Assembly: GCA_001314655.1 (NCBI GenBank)
Contig: LJSF01000028.1
Location: 108,347-172,346, forward strand
Direction of reading: 5' to 3'
DNA length: 64,000 nt
DNA from: Rhodobacteraceae bacterium HLUCCA08
GTDB taxonomy: Bacteria; Pseudomonadota; Alphaproteobacteria; Rhodobacterales; Rhodobacteraceae
Part shown: positions 9,260 to 20,607 of the stretch, piece by piece
How positions within the stretch are numbered: position 1 is the stretch's first letter
Layout of the letters: every line of letters starts with the position of its first letter
Position numbers and translations under genes: made by a program
Notes under the pieces: generated by a model
The model's database searches: none
The model's input: only the letters and a program-made list of their open reading frames with translations
What the model was told of the DNA's origin: nothing

Positions 9260-10035
9260 TGCGCCTTGCGGGGGCCGTGCTGGCGCTGCTGGCCGCCCCG
9301 CTGGCGGCGCAGGAGCTGCGCGATATCGCCGCAGAGGCCCTGGCGGCCTGCGGCGGCACGCGGATCGTGCTGAGCCACGCGGCGGTGACCCCCGAGGCGC
9401 GCGACGACGCGGTCGAGGTGCTGAACCGCCGGCTGGAGTCGATCCTGCCGTTCGGCCCCGGCGGGGTCTTGGGGATCGGTTACGCCGTGCCGGGCGAGGG
9501 TGACAGGCTGGTGGTGCGGTTGCCGGCCTCGGAGGTGACGGCCGCGGCCTTCGAGGGGGTGCTGGTGCGCGGGGCGTTCGGGTTCCATGCCGCTTTGCCG
9601 GTGGGGCAGGGCGGGATCGAACTGCCCTTCGCCGACCGGCCGGAAGAGGCGCTGGCGCTGGACCCCGAGCCGGTGCTGACCCAGGACGACCTGGCCCGGG
9701 CCGAGGTCGGGTTCGACCAGAACAACCTGCCCGCGGTCCATATCCGCTTTACCCCGCAGGGCGGCGCGCTGTTCGGACAGGTCACGGCCGACAAGCATGG
9801 CGAGGTCTTTGCCCTGGTCTATGACGGCGACATCCTGACCGCGCCGCGGATCATGGCGCCGATCACCGGCGGCCAGGGGATGATCAGCGGTGATTTCACC
9901 CTGGACGCGGCGACGGAACTGGCGGTGATCCTGAATTCCGGCGCGCTGAATGTTGACCTTGCCGTCGAAACCGTCGAACAGGTGGCCGGTGATCCGGGGG
10001 CGGATCGGAACCTCTGCCCGCGGCTTCCGCAATAA
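9259..10035 (+). CDS. Free-standing SecD P1-head-like periplasmic protein
   Basis: This 258-residue protein has a signal peptide (MRLAGAVLALLAAPLAAQ) and no later membrane segment. Its C-terminal half parallels the P1 head of the SecD encoded next door: VHIRFTPQGGALFGQVTADK aligns with SecD SFRFNPTGARKFGDYTAD, and LTAPRIMAPITGGQGMISG with VSAPRISQHIPGGSGIITS. It therefore looks like a soluble relative of the SecD periplasmic domain made from the same operon. The start overlaps the yajC stop (TGATG), implying translational coupling, and secD begins 9 bp later. A helper role in late export steps is inferred only. Confidence 0.85.
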   Translation: MRLAGAVLALLAAPLAAQELRDIAAEALAACGGTRIVLSHAAVTPEARDDAVEVLNRRLESILPFGPGGVLGIGYAVPGEGDRLVVRLPASEVTAAAFEGVLVRGAFGFHAALPVGQGGIELPFADRPEEALALDPEPVLTQDDLARAEVGFDQNNLPAVHIRFTPQGGALFGQVTADKHGEVFALVYDGDILTAPRIMAPITGGQGMISGDFTLDAATELAVILNSGALNVDLAVETVEQVAGDPGADRNLCPRLPQ

Positions 10036-10044
10036 GGGCACGAC

Positions 10045-11745
10045 ATGCTGCAGATCGATCTCTGGAAACGTATCCTTGTCTGGACGACCGTCGCGGTCGG
10101 GCTGGCGCTTGCGGCGCCGAACCTGTTCTACGAGCGGGTCGAACGGTCCAACGATGCCGAGGCGGTGCTGGAGGACGGCGTGACCGCCGCCGAACTGGAG
10201 CGCACCGGCAAGACCGAAGAGGAATTGCTGGCCGATGCCGCCGCCTGGCCGTCCTTCCTGCCCGACGGGCTGGTCAACCTGGGCCTCGACCTGCGCGGCG
10301 GGGCGCATCTGCTGGCCGAGGTCAAGGTCACGGATGTCCATGCCCAGCGCATGGAGGCGCTGTGGCCGGATGTGCGCGACCTGCTGGCGGCCGAACGCGA
10401 GACCGTGGGCTTCGTCACCCAGGACGAGGACGCCGCGCCGGGCACGCTGCGGGTGGTGATCGCGAACCCCGAGGGGATCGACCGGGCGCTGGAACTGGTG
10501 CGCGGCCTGGCCCGGCCGGTGCAATCGGCGATGGCCGCCGGGGCGCGGGATCTGGATGTCCGCCGGGACGGCCCCGACGCGATCCTGATCCAGCTCAGCG
10601 AGGCCGAGATCGCCGAGACCGACAACCGCACCGTCGCCCAGGCGCTCGAGATCATCCGCCGCCGGATCGACGAGGTCGGCACCCGCGAGCCGAACATCCA
10701 GCGCCAGGGCGAGGACCGGGTGCTGGTCCAGGTGCCCGGGGTCGAAAGCGCCGAAGAGGTCAAGGAAATCATCGGCACCACCGCGCAGCTGAGCTTTCAG
10801 CCGGTGGTGCGGGCCGAGGTTTCGGCCGAGGCGGTGCCCGGCATCGGCAACGAGATCCTGCCCGCGCTGGACGATCCGAGCGTGTTCTACGAACTGGAAC
10901 AGGCGCCGGTGGTGACCGGGGACGAACTGGTCGACAGCCAGCCGTCGACCGACCAGAACGGCCGCCCGGCGGTGTCGTTCCGGTTCAATCCCACCGGGGC
11001 GCGCAAGTTCGGCGATTACACGGCCGACAATGTCGGCGCGCTGTTCGCGATCGTGCTGGACAACGAGGTGGTCAGCGCCCCGCGCATCAGCCAGCACATC
11101 CCGGGCGGCAGCGGGATCATCACCTCGCGCACCTTCACCCCCGAGGAAACCGTGCGGATGTCGGTGCTGCTGCGCGCCGGCGCGCTGCCGGCCGAGCTGG
11201 ATTTCCTGGAGGAACGCACGATCGGCCCCGAACTGGGCCAGGACAGCATCGAGGCGGGCCGGATCGCGACCATGGTGGCCTTTGCCGCCGTCCTGGTCTT
11301 CATGGTGCTCAGCTACGGGATGTTCGGTGTCTTTGCCAATATCGCGCTGACCATCAACCTGGGCCTGATCTTCGGGCTGCTCAGCCTGCTGGGGGCGACG
11401 CTGACCCTGCCGGGCATCGCCGGGATCGTCCTGACCGTCGGCATGGCGGTGGATGCCAATGTGCTGGTTTTCGAACGCATCCGGGAAGAGCTCAAGACCG
11501 CCAAGGGCCCGGCCCGGGCGATCGAGCTGGGCTATGAAAAGGCCCTGTCGGCGATCCTCGACGCGAATATCACCACCTTCATCACCGCGCTGATCCTGTT
11601 CTTCATGGGATCCGGTCCGGTGCGCGGGTTCGCCATCACGCTGGGCCTCGGCATCCTGACATCGGTCTTCACCGCGATCTTCGTGACGCGGCTGCTGGTC
11701 GTGATCTGGTTCGAACGCCGCCGCCCCAAGACGATCGAGGTCTGA
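10045..11745 (+). CDS. secD: Protein translocase subunit SecD
   Basis: SecD with SecF uses the proton-motive force to pull proteins through SecYEG on the periplasmic side. The 566-residue product has an N-terminal membrane helix, the DLRGGAHLL motif, the large periplasmic P1 domain, and a C-terminal six-helix RND-like bundle with GMAVDANVLVFERIREE. It is co-directional with yajC and the SecD-like gene, and secF starts one base after its stop codon. Confidence 0.97.
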   Translation: MLQIDLWKRILVWTTVAVGLALAAPNLFYERVERSNDAEAVLEDGVTAAELERTGKTEEELLADAAAWPSFLPDGLVNLGLDLRGGAHLLAEVKVTDVHAQRMEALWPDVRDLLAAERETVGFVTQDEDAAPGTLRVVIANPEGIDRALELVRGLARPVQSAMAAGARDLDVRRDGPDAILIQLSEAEIAETDNRTVAQALEIIRRRIDEVGTREPNIQRQGEDRVLVQVPGVESAEEVKEIIGTTAQLSFQPVVRAEVSAEAVPGIGNEILPALDDPSVFYELEQAPVVTGDELVDSQPSTDQNGRPAVSFRFNPTGARKFGDYTADNVGALFAIVLDNEVVSAPRISQHIPGGSGIITSRTFTPEETVRMSVLLRAGALPAELDFLEERTIGPELGQDSIEAGRIATMVAFAAVLVFMVLSYGMFGVFANIALTINLGLIFGLLSLLGATLTLPGIAGIVLTVGMAVDANVLVFERIREELKTAKGPARAIELGYEKALSAILDANITTFITALILFFMGSGPVRGFAITLGLGILTSVFTAIFVTRLLVVIWFERRRPKTIEV

Positions 11746-11746
11746 C

Positions 11747-12718
11747 ATGCGACTGAAACTGGTCAAGGACAACACCTCGTTCGACTTCTTCAAGCGCGCC
11801 CGGGTGTGGCTGGGCATCTCGGCGGTCATGATCGTCGTCGCGCTGGGGTCCCTCGTGCTGCAGGGGCTGAATTTCGGGATCGATTTCCAGGGCGGCACCA
11901 CGATCCGCACCCAAAGCACGCAAGAGGTCGATGTCGGCGTCTATCGCGCCGCGCTGACCGCGCTCGAACTGGGCGACGTGACCATCGTCAAGGTGACCGA
12001 CCCGAGCTTCGACGACGACCAGCATGTCACCTCGATCTCGATCCAGGCCCAGGGCGCGGAAGAGGCGATCAGTCAGGACCGGATCAACGCGGTCCAGGCG
12101 GCGCTGCAGGAGGTCGACCCGGCGGTGACCTTTCAGGCCGTCGAATCGGTCGGGCCGACCGTGTCGCAAGAGCTGATCCGATCGGCGGTGATCGCGGTGG
12201 CGCTGGCGATCGGGGCGGTGCTGATCTATATCTGGCTGCGCTTCGAATGGCAGTTCGCCCTGGGTGCCGTGGCCGCGCTGGTGCATGACGTGGCCCTGAC
12301 CATCGGCATCTTTTCGGAATTGCAGATCCGGTTCGACCTGGCGATCATCGCCGCGCTTCTGACCATCGTCGGCTATTCGCTGAACGACACCGTGGTGGTC
12401 TTCGACCGGGTGCGCGAGAATCTGCGGCGCTACAAGAAGAAGCCGTTGAAAGAGGTGCTGAACCAGTCGATCAACGAAACCCTCAGCCGGACCTTCATGA
12501 CCTCGATCACCACGCTGATCGCGCTGGGGTCACTGTTCGTGCTGGGCGGCGACGTGATCCGCGGTTTCGTCTTCGCGATGATCTGGGGCGTGATCGTGGG
12601 GACCTATTCGTCGATCTTCGTGGCCTCGACGATCCTGCTGGTGCTGGGGGTCAAGCGGGACTGGTCCAAGCCCGATCCGCAGAACACCGGCAACCAGTTT
12701 GGCAATATCGACGCCTGA
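11747..12718 (+). CDS. secF: Protein translocase subunit SecF
   Basis: SecF is the partner of SecD. The 323-residue product has an N-terminal helix, the FGIDFQGGTTIR motif that opens the periplasmic domain, and five further helices with GYSLNDTVVVFDRVRENL near residue 205-222. The start lies immediately after secD, so the two are almost certainly made from one message. Confidence 0.97.
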   Translation: MRLKLVKDNTSFDFFKRARVWLGISAVMIVVALGSLVLQGLNFGIDFQGGTTIRTQSTQEVDVGVYRAALTALELGDVTIVKVTDPSFDDDQHVTSISIQAQGAEEAISQDRINAVQAALQEVDPAVTFQAVESVGPTVSQELIRSAVIAVALAIGAVLIYIWLRFEWQFALGAVAALVHDVALTIGIFSELQIRFDLAIIAALLTIVGYSLNDTVVVFDRVRENLRRYKKKPLKEVLNQSINETLSRTFMTSITTLIALGSLFVLGGDVIRGFVFAMIWGVIVGTYSSIFVASTILLVLGVKRDWSKPDPQNTGNQFGNIDA

Positions 12719-12780
12719 GAACTGGCCCTGTCGCGGCCCGGGCCGGGCGCCCATGGTGGCGGTTCTGAAAGGGGCGCGCG

Positions 12781-13512
12781 ATGATGGGTGTGGACGGTTT
12801 CGGCTGGCTGGTCGCCGGGGTGATCGTCGCCGGGCTGGTGCGCGGGTTTTCCGGCTTTGGCACGGCGATGATCTATCTGCCGATCGCCGGCCAGGTGCTG
12901 TCGCCGGTCGCGGCGATCACCACGCTGATCGTGATCGACCTCATCGGCCCCTTGCCCAACGTGCCGCGCGCCCTGCGCGAGGCGGTGCTGCCGGACGTGG
13001 CCCGGCTGGGGATCGGGCTGGTGCTGGGCCTGCCGGTCGGGGTGGCGGTGCTGCTGGCCGTGGCCCCCGAAGTGTTTCGCTATGCGGTCTCCGGGGCCAC
13101 GCTGGTCATGCTGGGGCTGTTGCTGGCCGGCTGGCGCTATGCCGGCCCGCTGCGGGCGCCGCTGGTGCTGGCCACGGGCGGTGCCTCGGGGCTGCTGGGG
13201 GGCGCGGCGGGGCTGGCCGGGCCGCCGGTGATTCTGGTCTACATGGCCAGCCCGCTGCGCCCGGCGGCGATCCGGGCCAATATCCTGCTGTTCCTTCTGG
13301 TCACGGATATCGCCATGCTGGGGCTTTATGCCCTGTGGGACGTGTTCGACCGGAGCGTCGCCATGGCCGGTCTGGTGCTGGCCGTCCCCTACCTGCTGGC
13401 CAACGTCGCCGGGGCTGCTATGTTCCGCCCCGAGGCCGAGCGGACCTATCGCCGCATCGCCTATGCGATCATCGCCGGGTCCGCCCTGCTGGGCCTGCCA
13501 TTGTGGGATTGA
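12781..13512 (+). CDS. TauE/SafE-family (sulfite exporter-like) permease
   Basis: The 243-residue protein is almost entirely hydrophobic, with about seven to eight membrane segments. It has the family-typical start GLVRGFSGFGTAMIYLP and the internal repeat-type motif GGASGLLGGAAGLAGPPVIL. TauE/SafE members move sulfite, sulfoacetate or other small anions; nothing nearby fixes the substrate. It starts 62 bp after secF and is followed closely by the Mth938-like gene. The second of two adjacent ATG codons (12784) is equally possible. Confidence 0.87.
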   Translation: MMGVDGFGWLVAGVIVAGLVRGFSGFGTAMIYLPIAGQVLSPVAAITTLIVIDLIGPLPNVPRALREAVLPDVARLGIGLVLGLPVGVAVLLAVAPEVFRYAVSGATLVMLGLLLAGWRYAGPLRAPLVLATGGASGLLGGAAGLAGPPVILVYMASPLRPAAIRANILLFLLVTDIAMLGLYALWDVFDRSVAMAGLVLAVPYLLANVAGAAMFRPEAERTYRRIAYAIIAGSALLGLPLWD

Positions 13513-13524
13513 AGGGATGACCGG

Positions 13525-13878
13525 ATGCGCCTGACCGAGATCGTCTATACCGAAGCCAGGCCGGTCGATGGCTACGGCCCCGGTTTCTTCCGCATCGGCG
13601 GGCAGGTGCACGAGGGCGCGGTGCTGGTCCTGCCCGGCGGGATCGGGCCCTGGGGCGGCTATGACGATACCGCGACGCTGCTGGCCGCGGCCGGGGGCCT
13701 CGATGTGCTCTTCGTCGGCACCGGGGCCGAGATCGCCCATATCCCCGCCGCGCTGCGCGACGCGCTGGAAGGCGCCGGGATCGGGGTCGAGGTGATGGCC
13801 AGCCCCGCCGCCTGCCGCACCTACAACGTGCTGCTGGCCGAGGGCCGCCGCGTCGGATTGGCGCTGCTGCCGGTCTGA
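13525..13878 (+). CDS. Mth938-like domain protein (DUF498/NDUFAF3 family)
   Basis: The 117-residue product fits the Mth938-like fold: a VDGYGPGFFRIGG segment, then LPGGIGPW, then DVLFVGTGAEIAHIP and the closing MASPAACRTYNVLLAEGRRVGLALLPV. The mitochondrial relative NDUFAF3 is a complex I assembly factor; the bacterial role is not settled. The gene lies 12 bp after the TauE/SafE gene and just before ccmA. Confidence 0.88.
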   Translation: MRLTEIVYTEARPVDGYGPGFFRIGGQVHEGAVLVLPGGIGPWGGYDDTATLLAAAGGLDVLFVGTGAEIAHIPAALRDALEGAGIGVEVMASPAACRTYNVLLAEGRRVGLALLPV

Positions 13879-13917
13879 GCTTTCCCCGCCGCGCGGCTTG
13901 GGATAAGTCCCGGCGGG

Positions 13918-14535
13918 ATGGAATTGCATGTCGAGAACCTGGGCGTGGCCCGCGGCGGGGTGCCGGTGCTGGACCGGGTGAGCTTCACCCTTGCCGCCGG
14001 CGCGGCGCTGGTGCTGCGCGGCCCCAACGGGGTCGGCAAGACGACGCTGCTGCGCACCCTGGCCGGGTTGCAGCCGGCGCTGTCGGGCCTTGTGCGCTAC
14101 CCCGAGGGCGCCGCGGCCTATGCCAGCCATGCCGACGGGATCAAGGCCCAACTGAGCGTGACCGAGAACCTGGCCTTCTGGGCGGCCGTCCACGGGGTCG
14201 CCCTGCCCGAGACTGTGTTCGCGACCTTCGACCTGGAGGATCTGCGCGACCGCATGGCCGGCACCCTGAGCGCCGGGCAGAAGCGCCGGCTGGGCCTGGC
14301 GCGGCTGGGCGTGATCGGGCGCAAGGTTCTGTTCCTGGACGAACCGACGGTCAGCCTGGATACCTTTTCGGTCAGGATGTTCGCGCGCTGGCTGCGCGAG
14401 GACCACCTGGGCGCCGGCGGGATCGCGGTGATCGCCACCCATATCGACCTGGGCATGGAGGCGCCCGAGCTGGACCTGACCCCGTTCCGGGCCGATCCGA
14501 TGGCGCGCGGCGGCAGCGACGAGGCGTTCCTGTGA
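13918..14535 (+). CDS. ccmA: Heme exporter ATP-binding subunit CcmA
   Basis: CcmA is the ATPase of the CcmABCD complex, which releases holo-CcmE during cytochrome c maturation. The 205-residue product has Walker A (GPNGVGKTT, near residue 40), the ABC signature LSAGQKRRLGLARL and Walker B LFLDEPTVSLD. It opens the run ccmA-ccmB-ccmC-ccmD-ccmG. A GC-rich gap of 130 bp separates it from ccmB, which is unusual for this operon. Confidence 0.95.
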   Translation: MELHVENLGVARGGVPVLDRVSFTLAAGAALVLRGPNGVGKTTLLRTLAGLQPALSGLVRYPEGAAAYASHADGIKAQLSVTENLAFWAAVHGVALPETVFATFDLEDLRDRMAGTLSAGQKRRLGLARLGVIGRKVLFLDEPTVSLDTFSVRMFARWLREDHLGAGGIAVIATHIDLGMEAPELDLTPFRADPMARGGSDEAFL

Positions 14536-14665
14536 GCGCGCTGTGGCTTTGGCCCGCCCGGGGCGCTTGCGTCCCGGGCCGCGCCCGACCCGCCCCCCAG
14601 GGCGGGCGCGATCGCGCCCCCCCTCGGGCCGGGCGCGGCCCTCTGACCGGCATCGGGGGCCAACA

Positions 14666-15322
14666 ATGATCGCCCTGCTCAAACGCGACCTTGCGCTGGC
14701 GGTGCGGGCGGGCGGCGGGTTCGGCCTGGGCCTGGCGTTCTTCCTGATCGTCATCACCCTGGTGCCCTTCGGGGTCGGGCCGGATACCGGGCTTCTGGGC
14801 CGGATCGCGCCGGGCATCGTCTGGGTCGCGGCACTTCTGGCCGCGCTTCTGTCGCTGGACCGGATCTTTGCGCTGGATCACGAGGACGGGTCGCTGCCCT
14901 TGCTGGCCACCTCTCCGCTGCCGCTGGAGGGCGTCGCGCTGATCAAGGGGCTGGCGCATTGGATCACCACCGGATTGCCGCTGACGATCGTGGCGCCGGT
15001 CCTGGGCTTCCTGCTGAACCTCGACACGGCGGCCTTTCCCTGGCTCTTGGCCTCGCTCGCGCTGGGGACCCCGGCGCTGAGCATGATCGGCGCCTTCGGC
15101 GCGGCGCTGACCGTAGGGCTGCGGCGCGGTGGCCTCTTGATGTCGCTGCTGGTCCTGCCGCTTTATGTGCCGACGCTGATCTTCGGCGCGCTGGTCGTGG
15201 CGCGCGGGGCCGAGGGGTTTTCGACCCATATGCCGCTGCTGATGCTGGCCGGGATCACCGCCGGCGTCTTTGCGCTGATGCCCTTTGCCACGGCGGCGGC
15301 GTTGCGGATCAATCTGCGGTGA
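14666..15322 (+). CDS. ccmB: Heme exporter membrane subunit CcmB
   Basis: CcmB is the integral membrane partner of CcmA. The 218-residue protein has about six membrane segments and the family start MIALLKRDLALAVRAGG. The ATG at 14666 was chosen because the upstream in-frame extension is Arg/Pro-rich and not membrane-like. It lies between ccmA and ccmC in the usual order. Confidence 0.93.
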   Translation: MIALLKRDLALAVRAGGGFGLGLAFFLIVITLVPFGVGPDTGLLGRIAPGIVWVAALLAALLSLDRIFALDHEDGSLPLLATSPLPLEGVALIKGLAHWITTGLPLTIVAPVLGFLLNLDTAAFPWLLASLALGTPALSMIGAFGAALTVGLRRGGLLMSLLVLPLYVPTLIFGALVVARGAEGFSTHMPLLMLAGITAGVFALMPFATAAALRINLR

Positions 15323-15364
15323 TCGGGCATTGAGCGGGACCGCGGGACAGGGTAGGGGAAACAC

Positions 15365-16093
15365 ATGTCGATCTGGGAATACGCCAACCCCAAGAAGTTC
15401 ATCGCGACGACGACGCCGATCCTGCCCTGGCTGACCGGCGCGGCGATCGCGACGCTGGTCGTGGGGCTGATCTGGGGCTTTTTCTTCACGCCGGAGGCCG
15501 CCAATTTCGGCGCCTCGGTCAAGATCTTCTTTGTTCATGTGCCCAGTGCGATGATGGCGATCAATGCCTGGGCGATGATGCTGGTCGCCTCGCTGATCTG
15601 GGTGATCCGGCGGCATCATGTCAGCGCCCTCGCCGCCCGCGCCGCGGCGCCGATCGGCATGGTCTTCACCCTGATCGCCCTGTTCACCGGCGCGGTCTGG
15701 GGGCAACCGACCTGGGGCACCTGGTGGGAATGGGACCCGAGGCTGACCTCGTTCCTGATCCTGTTCCTGTTCTACCTGGGCTATATCGCCCTGTGGGAGG
15801 CGATCGAGGACCCGGACACCGCCGCCGACCTGACCGCGGTGCTGTGCATGGTCGGGTCGGTCTTTGCGATTCTCAGCCGTTACGCAGTCAAGTTCTGGGG
15901 CCAGGGCCTGCACCAGGACAGCACCATCGCCAAGGTCGGCGAACGCGACCCGCTGCATGCCAGCTATTACCTGCCGGCGCTGATCTGCATGGCGGCCTTC
16001 GTTCTGATCTTCGTCGCGCTGGTGCTGATCCGGACCCAGACCGAAATCCGGGCCCGCCGGATCCGCGCCCTGGAAGCGAGGATGCGCGCATGA
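15365..16093 (+). CDS. ccmC: Heme handling protein CcmC
   Basis: CcmC loads heme onto the chaperone CcmE. The 242-residue protein has six membrane segments, the periplasmic tryptophan-rich WWD motif (WGTWWEWDPRLTS, near residue 118-130), and the two flanking histidine regions (FVHVPSAMMAINAW and the later GLHQDST segment). Its stop overlaps the start of ccmD by four bases (ATGA), pointing to coupled translation. Confidence 0.96.
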   Translation: MSIWEYANPKKFIATTTPILPWLTGAAIATLVVGLIWGFFFTPEAANFGASVKIFFVHVPSAMMAINAWAMMLVASLIWVIRRHHVSALAARAAAPIGMVFTLIALFTGAVWGQPTWGTWWEWDPRLTSFLILFLFYLGYIALWEAIEDPDTAADLTAVLCMVGSVFAILSRYAVKFWGQGLHQDSTIAKVGERDPLHASYYLPALICMAAFVLIFVALVLIRTQTEIRARRIRALEARMRA

Positions 16094-16248
16094 TCCCCGA
16101 ACTTGGCAAATACGCCTTCGCGGTGCTGTCGTCCTACGGCGTGTCGATCCTGCTGCTGGTCGGGCTGGCCTGGATGTCGGTGCAACGCGCCCGCAAGCTG
16201 CGACAGCGGCTGGAAGAGGTCGAAGCCCGGATGAAACGCCATGGTTAA
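16090..16248 (+). CDS. ccmD: Heme exporter protein CcmD
   Basis: This 52-residue protein has one membrane segment (AFAVLSSYGVSILLLVGLAW) followed by a basic, charged cytoplasmic tail (RARKLRQRLEEVEARMKRH). Size, topology and position between ccmC and ccmG all fit CcmD, the small subunit that helps release heme-loaded CcmE. It overlaps both neighbours by a few bases. Confidence 0.93.
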   Translation: MIPELGKYAFAVLSSYGVSILLLVGLAWMSVQRARKLRQRLEEVEARMKRHG

Positions 16249-16783
16249 ACCGCTGGCCCTGATCCCGCCGGTGCTGTTCGCCGGTATCGCCGGTCTGTTC
16301 GCCGCGGGCATGTTCCTCGATTCCAATGGCGACGAATTGCCCAGCGCCCTGATGGGCCGGAGCGCGCCCGAGATGACCCTGGTCGAGATGGCGGGCCAGC
16401 CGATGCTGACCGATGCCATGCTGCGCGACGGCGAGGTCAAACTGGTGAATTTCTGGGCCAGCTGGTGCGGCCCCTGCCGGGTCGAGCATCCGTTCCTGGA
16501 AGCCCTGGCCGACGAGGGCGTGCCGGTCTACGGCATCAACTACAAGGACGCACCCGAGGACGCCCTGGCCTTCCTGGACGACCTGGGCAATCCCTATCGG
16601 GCGATGGGGGCCGATCCGGCTGCGGCCAATGCGCTGGATTGGGGCGTCTACGGCGTGCCCGAAACCTTCGTGGTGGACGGCGACGGCACGATCCTGCTGC
16701 GGATCGCCGGCCCGATCGGGCGAAGCACTCTCGAAGACCGCATCCGCCCGGCCCTGGCCGGCCCGGCCGATCAGAGCGAATAG
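16241..16783 (+). CDS. ccmG: Thiol:disulfide interchange protein CcmG (DsbE)
   Basis: CcmG is a membrane-anchored periplasmic thioredoxin-like protein that keeps apocytochrome c cysteines reduced. The 180-residue product has an N-terminal membrane anchor, the active site WASWCGPC near residue 74-81, and the cis-Pro region GVPETFVVDGDG. ccmE, ccmF and ccmH are not in this window. Its last 13 bases overlap the end of the convergent dimethylargininase gene. Confidence 0.95.
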   Translation: MVKPLALIPPVLFAGIAGLFAAGMFLDSNGDELPSALMGRSAPEMTLVEMAGQPMLTDAMLRDGEVKLVNFWASWCGPCRVEHPFLEALADEGVPVYGINYKDAPEDALAFLDDLGNPYRAMGADPAAANALDWGVYGVPETFVVDGDGTILLRIAGPIGRSTLEDRIRPALAGPADQSE

Positions 16784-17559
16784 CGCAGCGACATGCAGCT
16801 GAGCCCGCCATCGACCAGGGCGGCCTGGCTGGTGTCGCGCGTGACGATGTCGTAGCCCGCCTTGGTCAGCGTGTCGGCGGTGCGCGGATAGCCCGCCGAC
16901 AGGAGCACCACGTCATTGACCCGGATCGCGTTGGCCGCGGCCTCTTCGCCCGGCGGGGTTTCGATCACCCTCAGGCCGGTGAAGGCGCCCGAGGCGGCCA
17001 ACCTCGGGGTCGCCAGGATGGTTTCGGCATCGAGCAGCGACGACTCGGTCTTGAAATGCAGGATTTCGGGCGGGGTCCGCAGGATCTCGAGCCGGTAGCC
17101 CAGATCGGCGACCAGCGGGCGCAGCGCCTCGGCGCCCACCGCATCGGTGCGGGCCGACAGGCCGACCAGCACCCGGTCATCGGTGCACAGGATGTCGCCG
17201 CCATCGACAAAGCCCGGGCCGGGCAGGTCGATCACGGCACGGCAATGGCGGTCGAGGTCGGGGCGCAGGACCGCGGCCTCGCCCAGCCGGCTTGGCGCGC
17301 CGGGGCGCAGCACGATGGCGCTGCCGTTCAGCACCAGGGCCGGATCCTCGATGAAGACGCTGTCGGGGAAAGCGTCGAGTGGCGGCAAAACATGGACAAT
17401 GCAGCCCGCCTGTTCCAGCGCCGCGACATAGGCGCCATGCTGGGCGGCAAAGAGATGCGGGTCGGGATCGCCGCGATCGGCGGCACGCAGCCCCGCGGTC
17501 ACGCTGGTGGCGGGGGCGCGGCAAAGCGCGTGGGTGAAGTGGTGGCTTGGGTGGGTCAT
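16771..17559 (-). CDS. ddaH: Dimethylargininase (N(G),N(G)-dimethylarginine dimethylaminohydrolase)
   Basis: DDAH hydrolyses methylated arginines to citrulline and methylamines; bacterial relatives may act on free arginine derivatives. The 262-residue protein shows the guanidino-modifying fold: FPDSVFIEDPALVL, GGDIL, the His in ILHFKTESS and the catalytic Cys near the C-terminus in VDGGLSCMSLRYSL. The catalytic Cys, His and acidic residues are all present. It ends inside the last codons of ccmG (13-bp convergent overlap). Confidence 0.9.
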   Translation of the reverse strand: MTHPSHHFTHALCRAPATSVTAGLRAADRGDPDPHLFAAQHGAYVAALEQAGCIVHVLPPLDAFPDSVFIEDPALVLNGSAIVLRPGAPSRLGEAAVLRPDLDRHCRAVIDLPGPGFVDGGDILCTDDRVLVGLSARTDAVGAEALRPLVADLGYRLEILRTPPEILHFKTESSLLDAETILATPRLAASGAFTGLRVIETPPGEEAAANAIRVNDVVLLSAGYPRTADTLTKAGYDIVTRDTSQAALVDGGLSCMSLRYSL

Positions 17560-17581
17560 GGGCCCAGCCTAGCCGCAGGAG

Positions 17582-17615
17582 GCGCGGAACAAAATTACGT
17601 AATTTTGTTCCGCGC
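17582..17615. terminator. Perfect 34-bp palindrome, TTACGTAA core (copy 1)
   Basis: Bases 17582-17615 are a perfect palindrome centred on TTACGTAA, with arms reading outward AAAA, CAA, GG and then alternating GC. As RNA it would form a 15-bp stem with an ACGU loop and a run of U in the descending arm. It lies 16 nt beyond the acnA stop codon and upstream of ddaH, so an acnA terminator is likely. Related palindromes occur at 41965-41996 and 63166-63195. Confidence 0.65.
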
Positions 17616-17630
17616 GCCGGGTGGCCGGCG

Positions 17631-20378
<2,748 letters not shown>

Positions 20379-20437
20379 GGCTGTCCGTCCTTTGCTGCAA
20401 GGGGGTCTGGCGGTGCGCACGGGGCGACTCGGCGCGA

Positions 20438-20466
20438 TGTATACATTGGTATGCATTCCCTGCCAA
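20438..20466 (-). promoter_or_regulatory. Likely acnA promoter
   Basis: On the minus strand, TTGGCA (20466-20461), a 17-bp spacer and TATACA (20443-20438) match sigma-70 -35 and -10 elements closely. The -10 region lies in a perfect 10-bp palindrome, ATGTATACAT (20437-20446), which could also serve as an operator. The start codon of acnA is 60 bp downstream of the -10 box. Confidence 0.6.
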
Positions 20467-20607
20467 GGGGGCATGGCAGTCTGCGGATGCGCCGCCTGAA
20501 TGCCACAACCGGGCGAATTGTAACAGGTCCATCGCGCAGCGTTGATTGGCCGCGGCGGGGGCGATCGTCTAGATCGGTCGAAGCACCGACGTATCTGCGG
20601 AGTTCCC

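Noticed and set aside
10035-10050. Frameshifted extra copy of secD
   Set aside because: The gene before secD has its own signal peptide, start and stop and aligns with only the P1 head, so it is a separate protein and not a broken secD.
8935-11919. A 994-codon open frame antisense to yajC-secD
   Set aside because: It covers four well-supported export genes and has shadow-type composition (many His, Gln, Arg).
17582-17615. LexA (SOS) operator based on GAAC...GTTC
   Set aside because: Alphaproteobacterial LexA sites are direct repeats with 7-bp spacing. Here the half-sites are inverted and 16 bp apart, and the element lies at a gene end.
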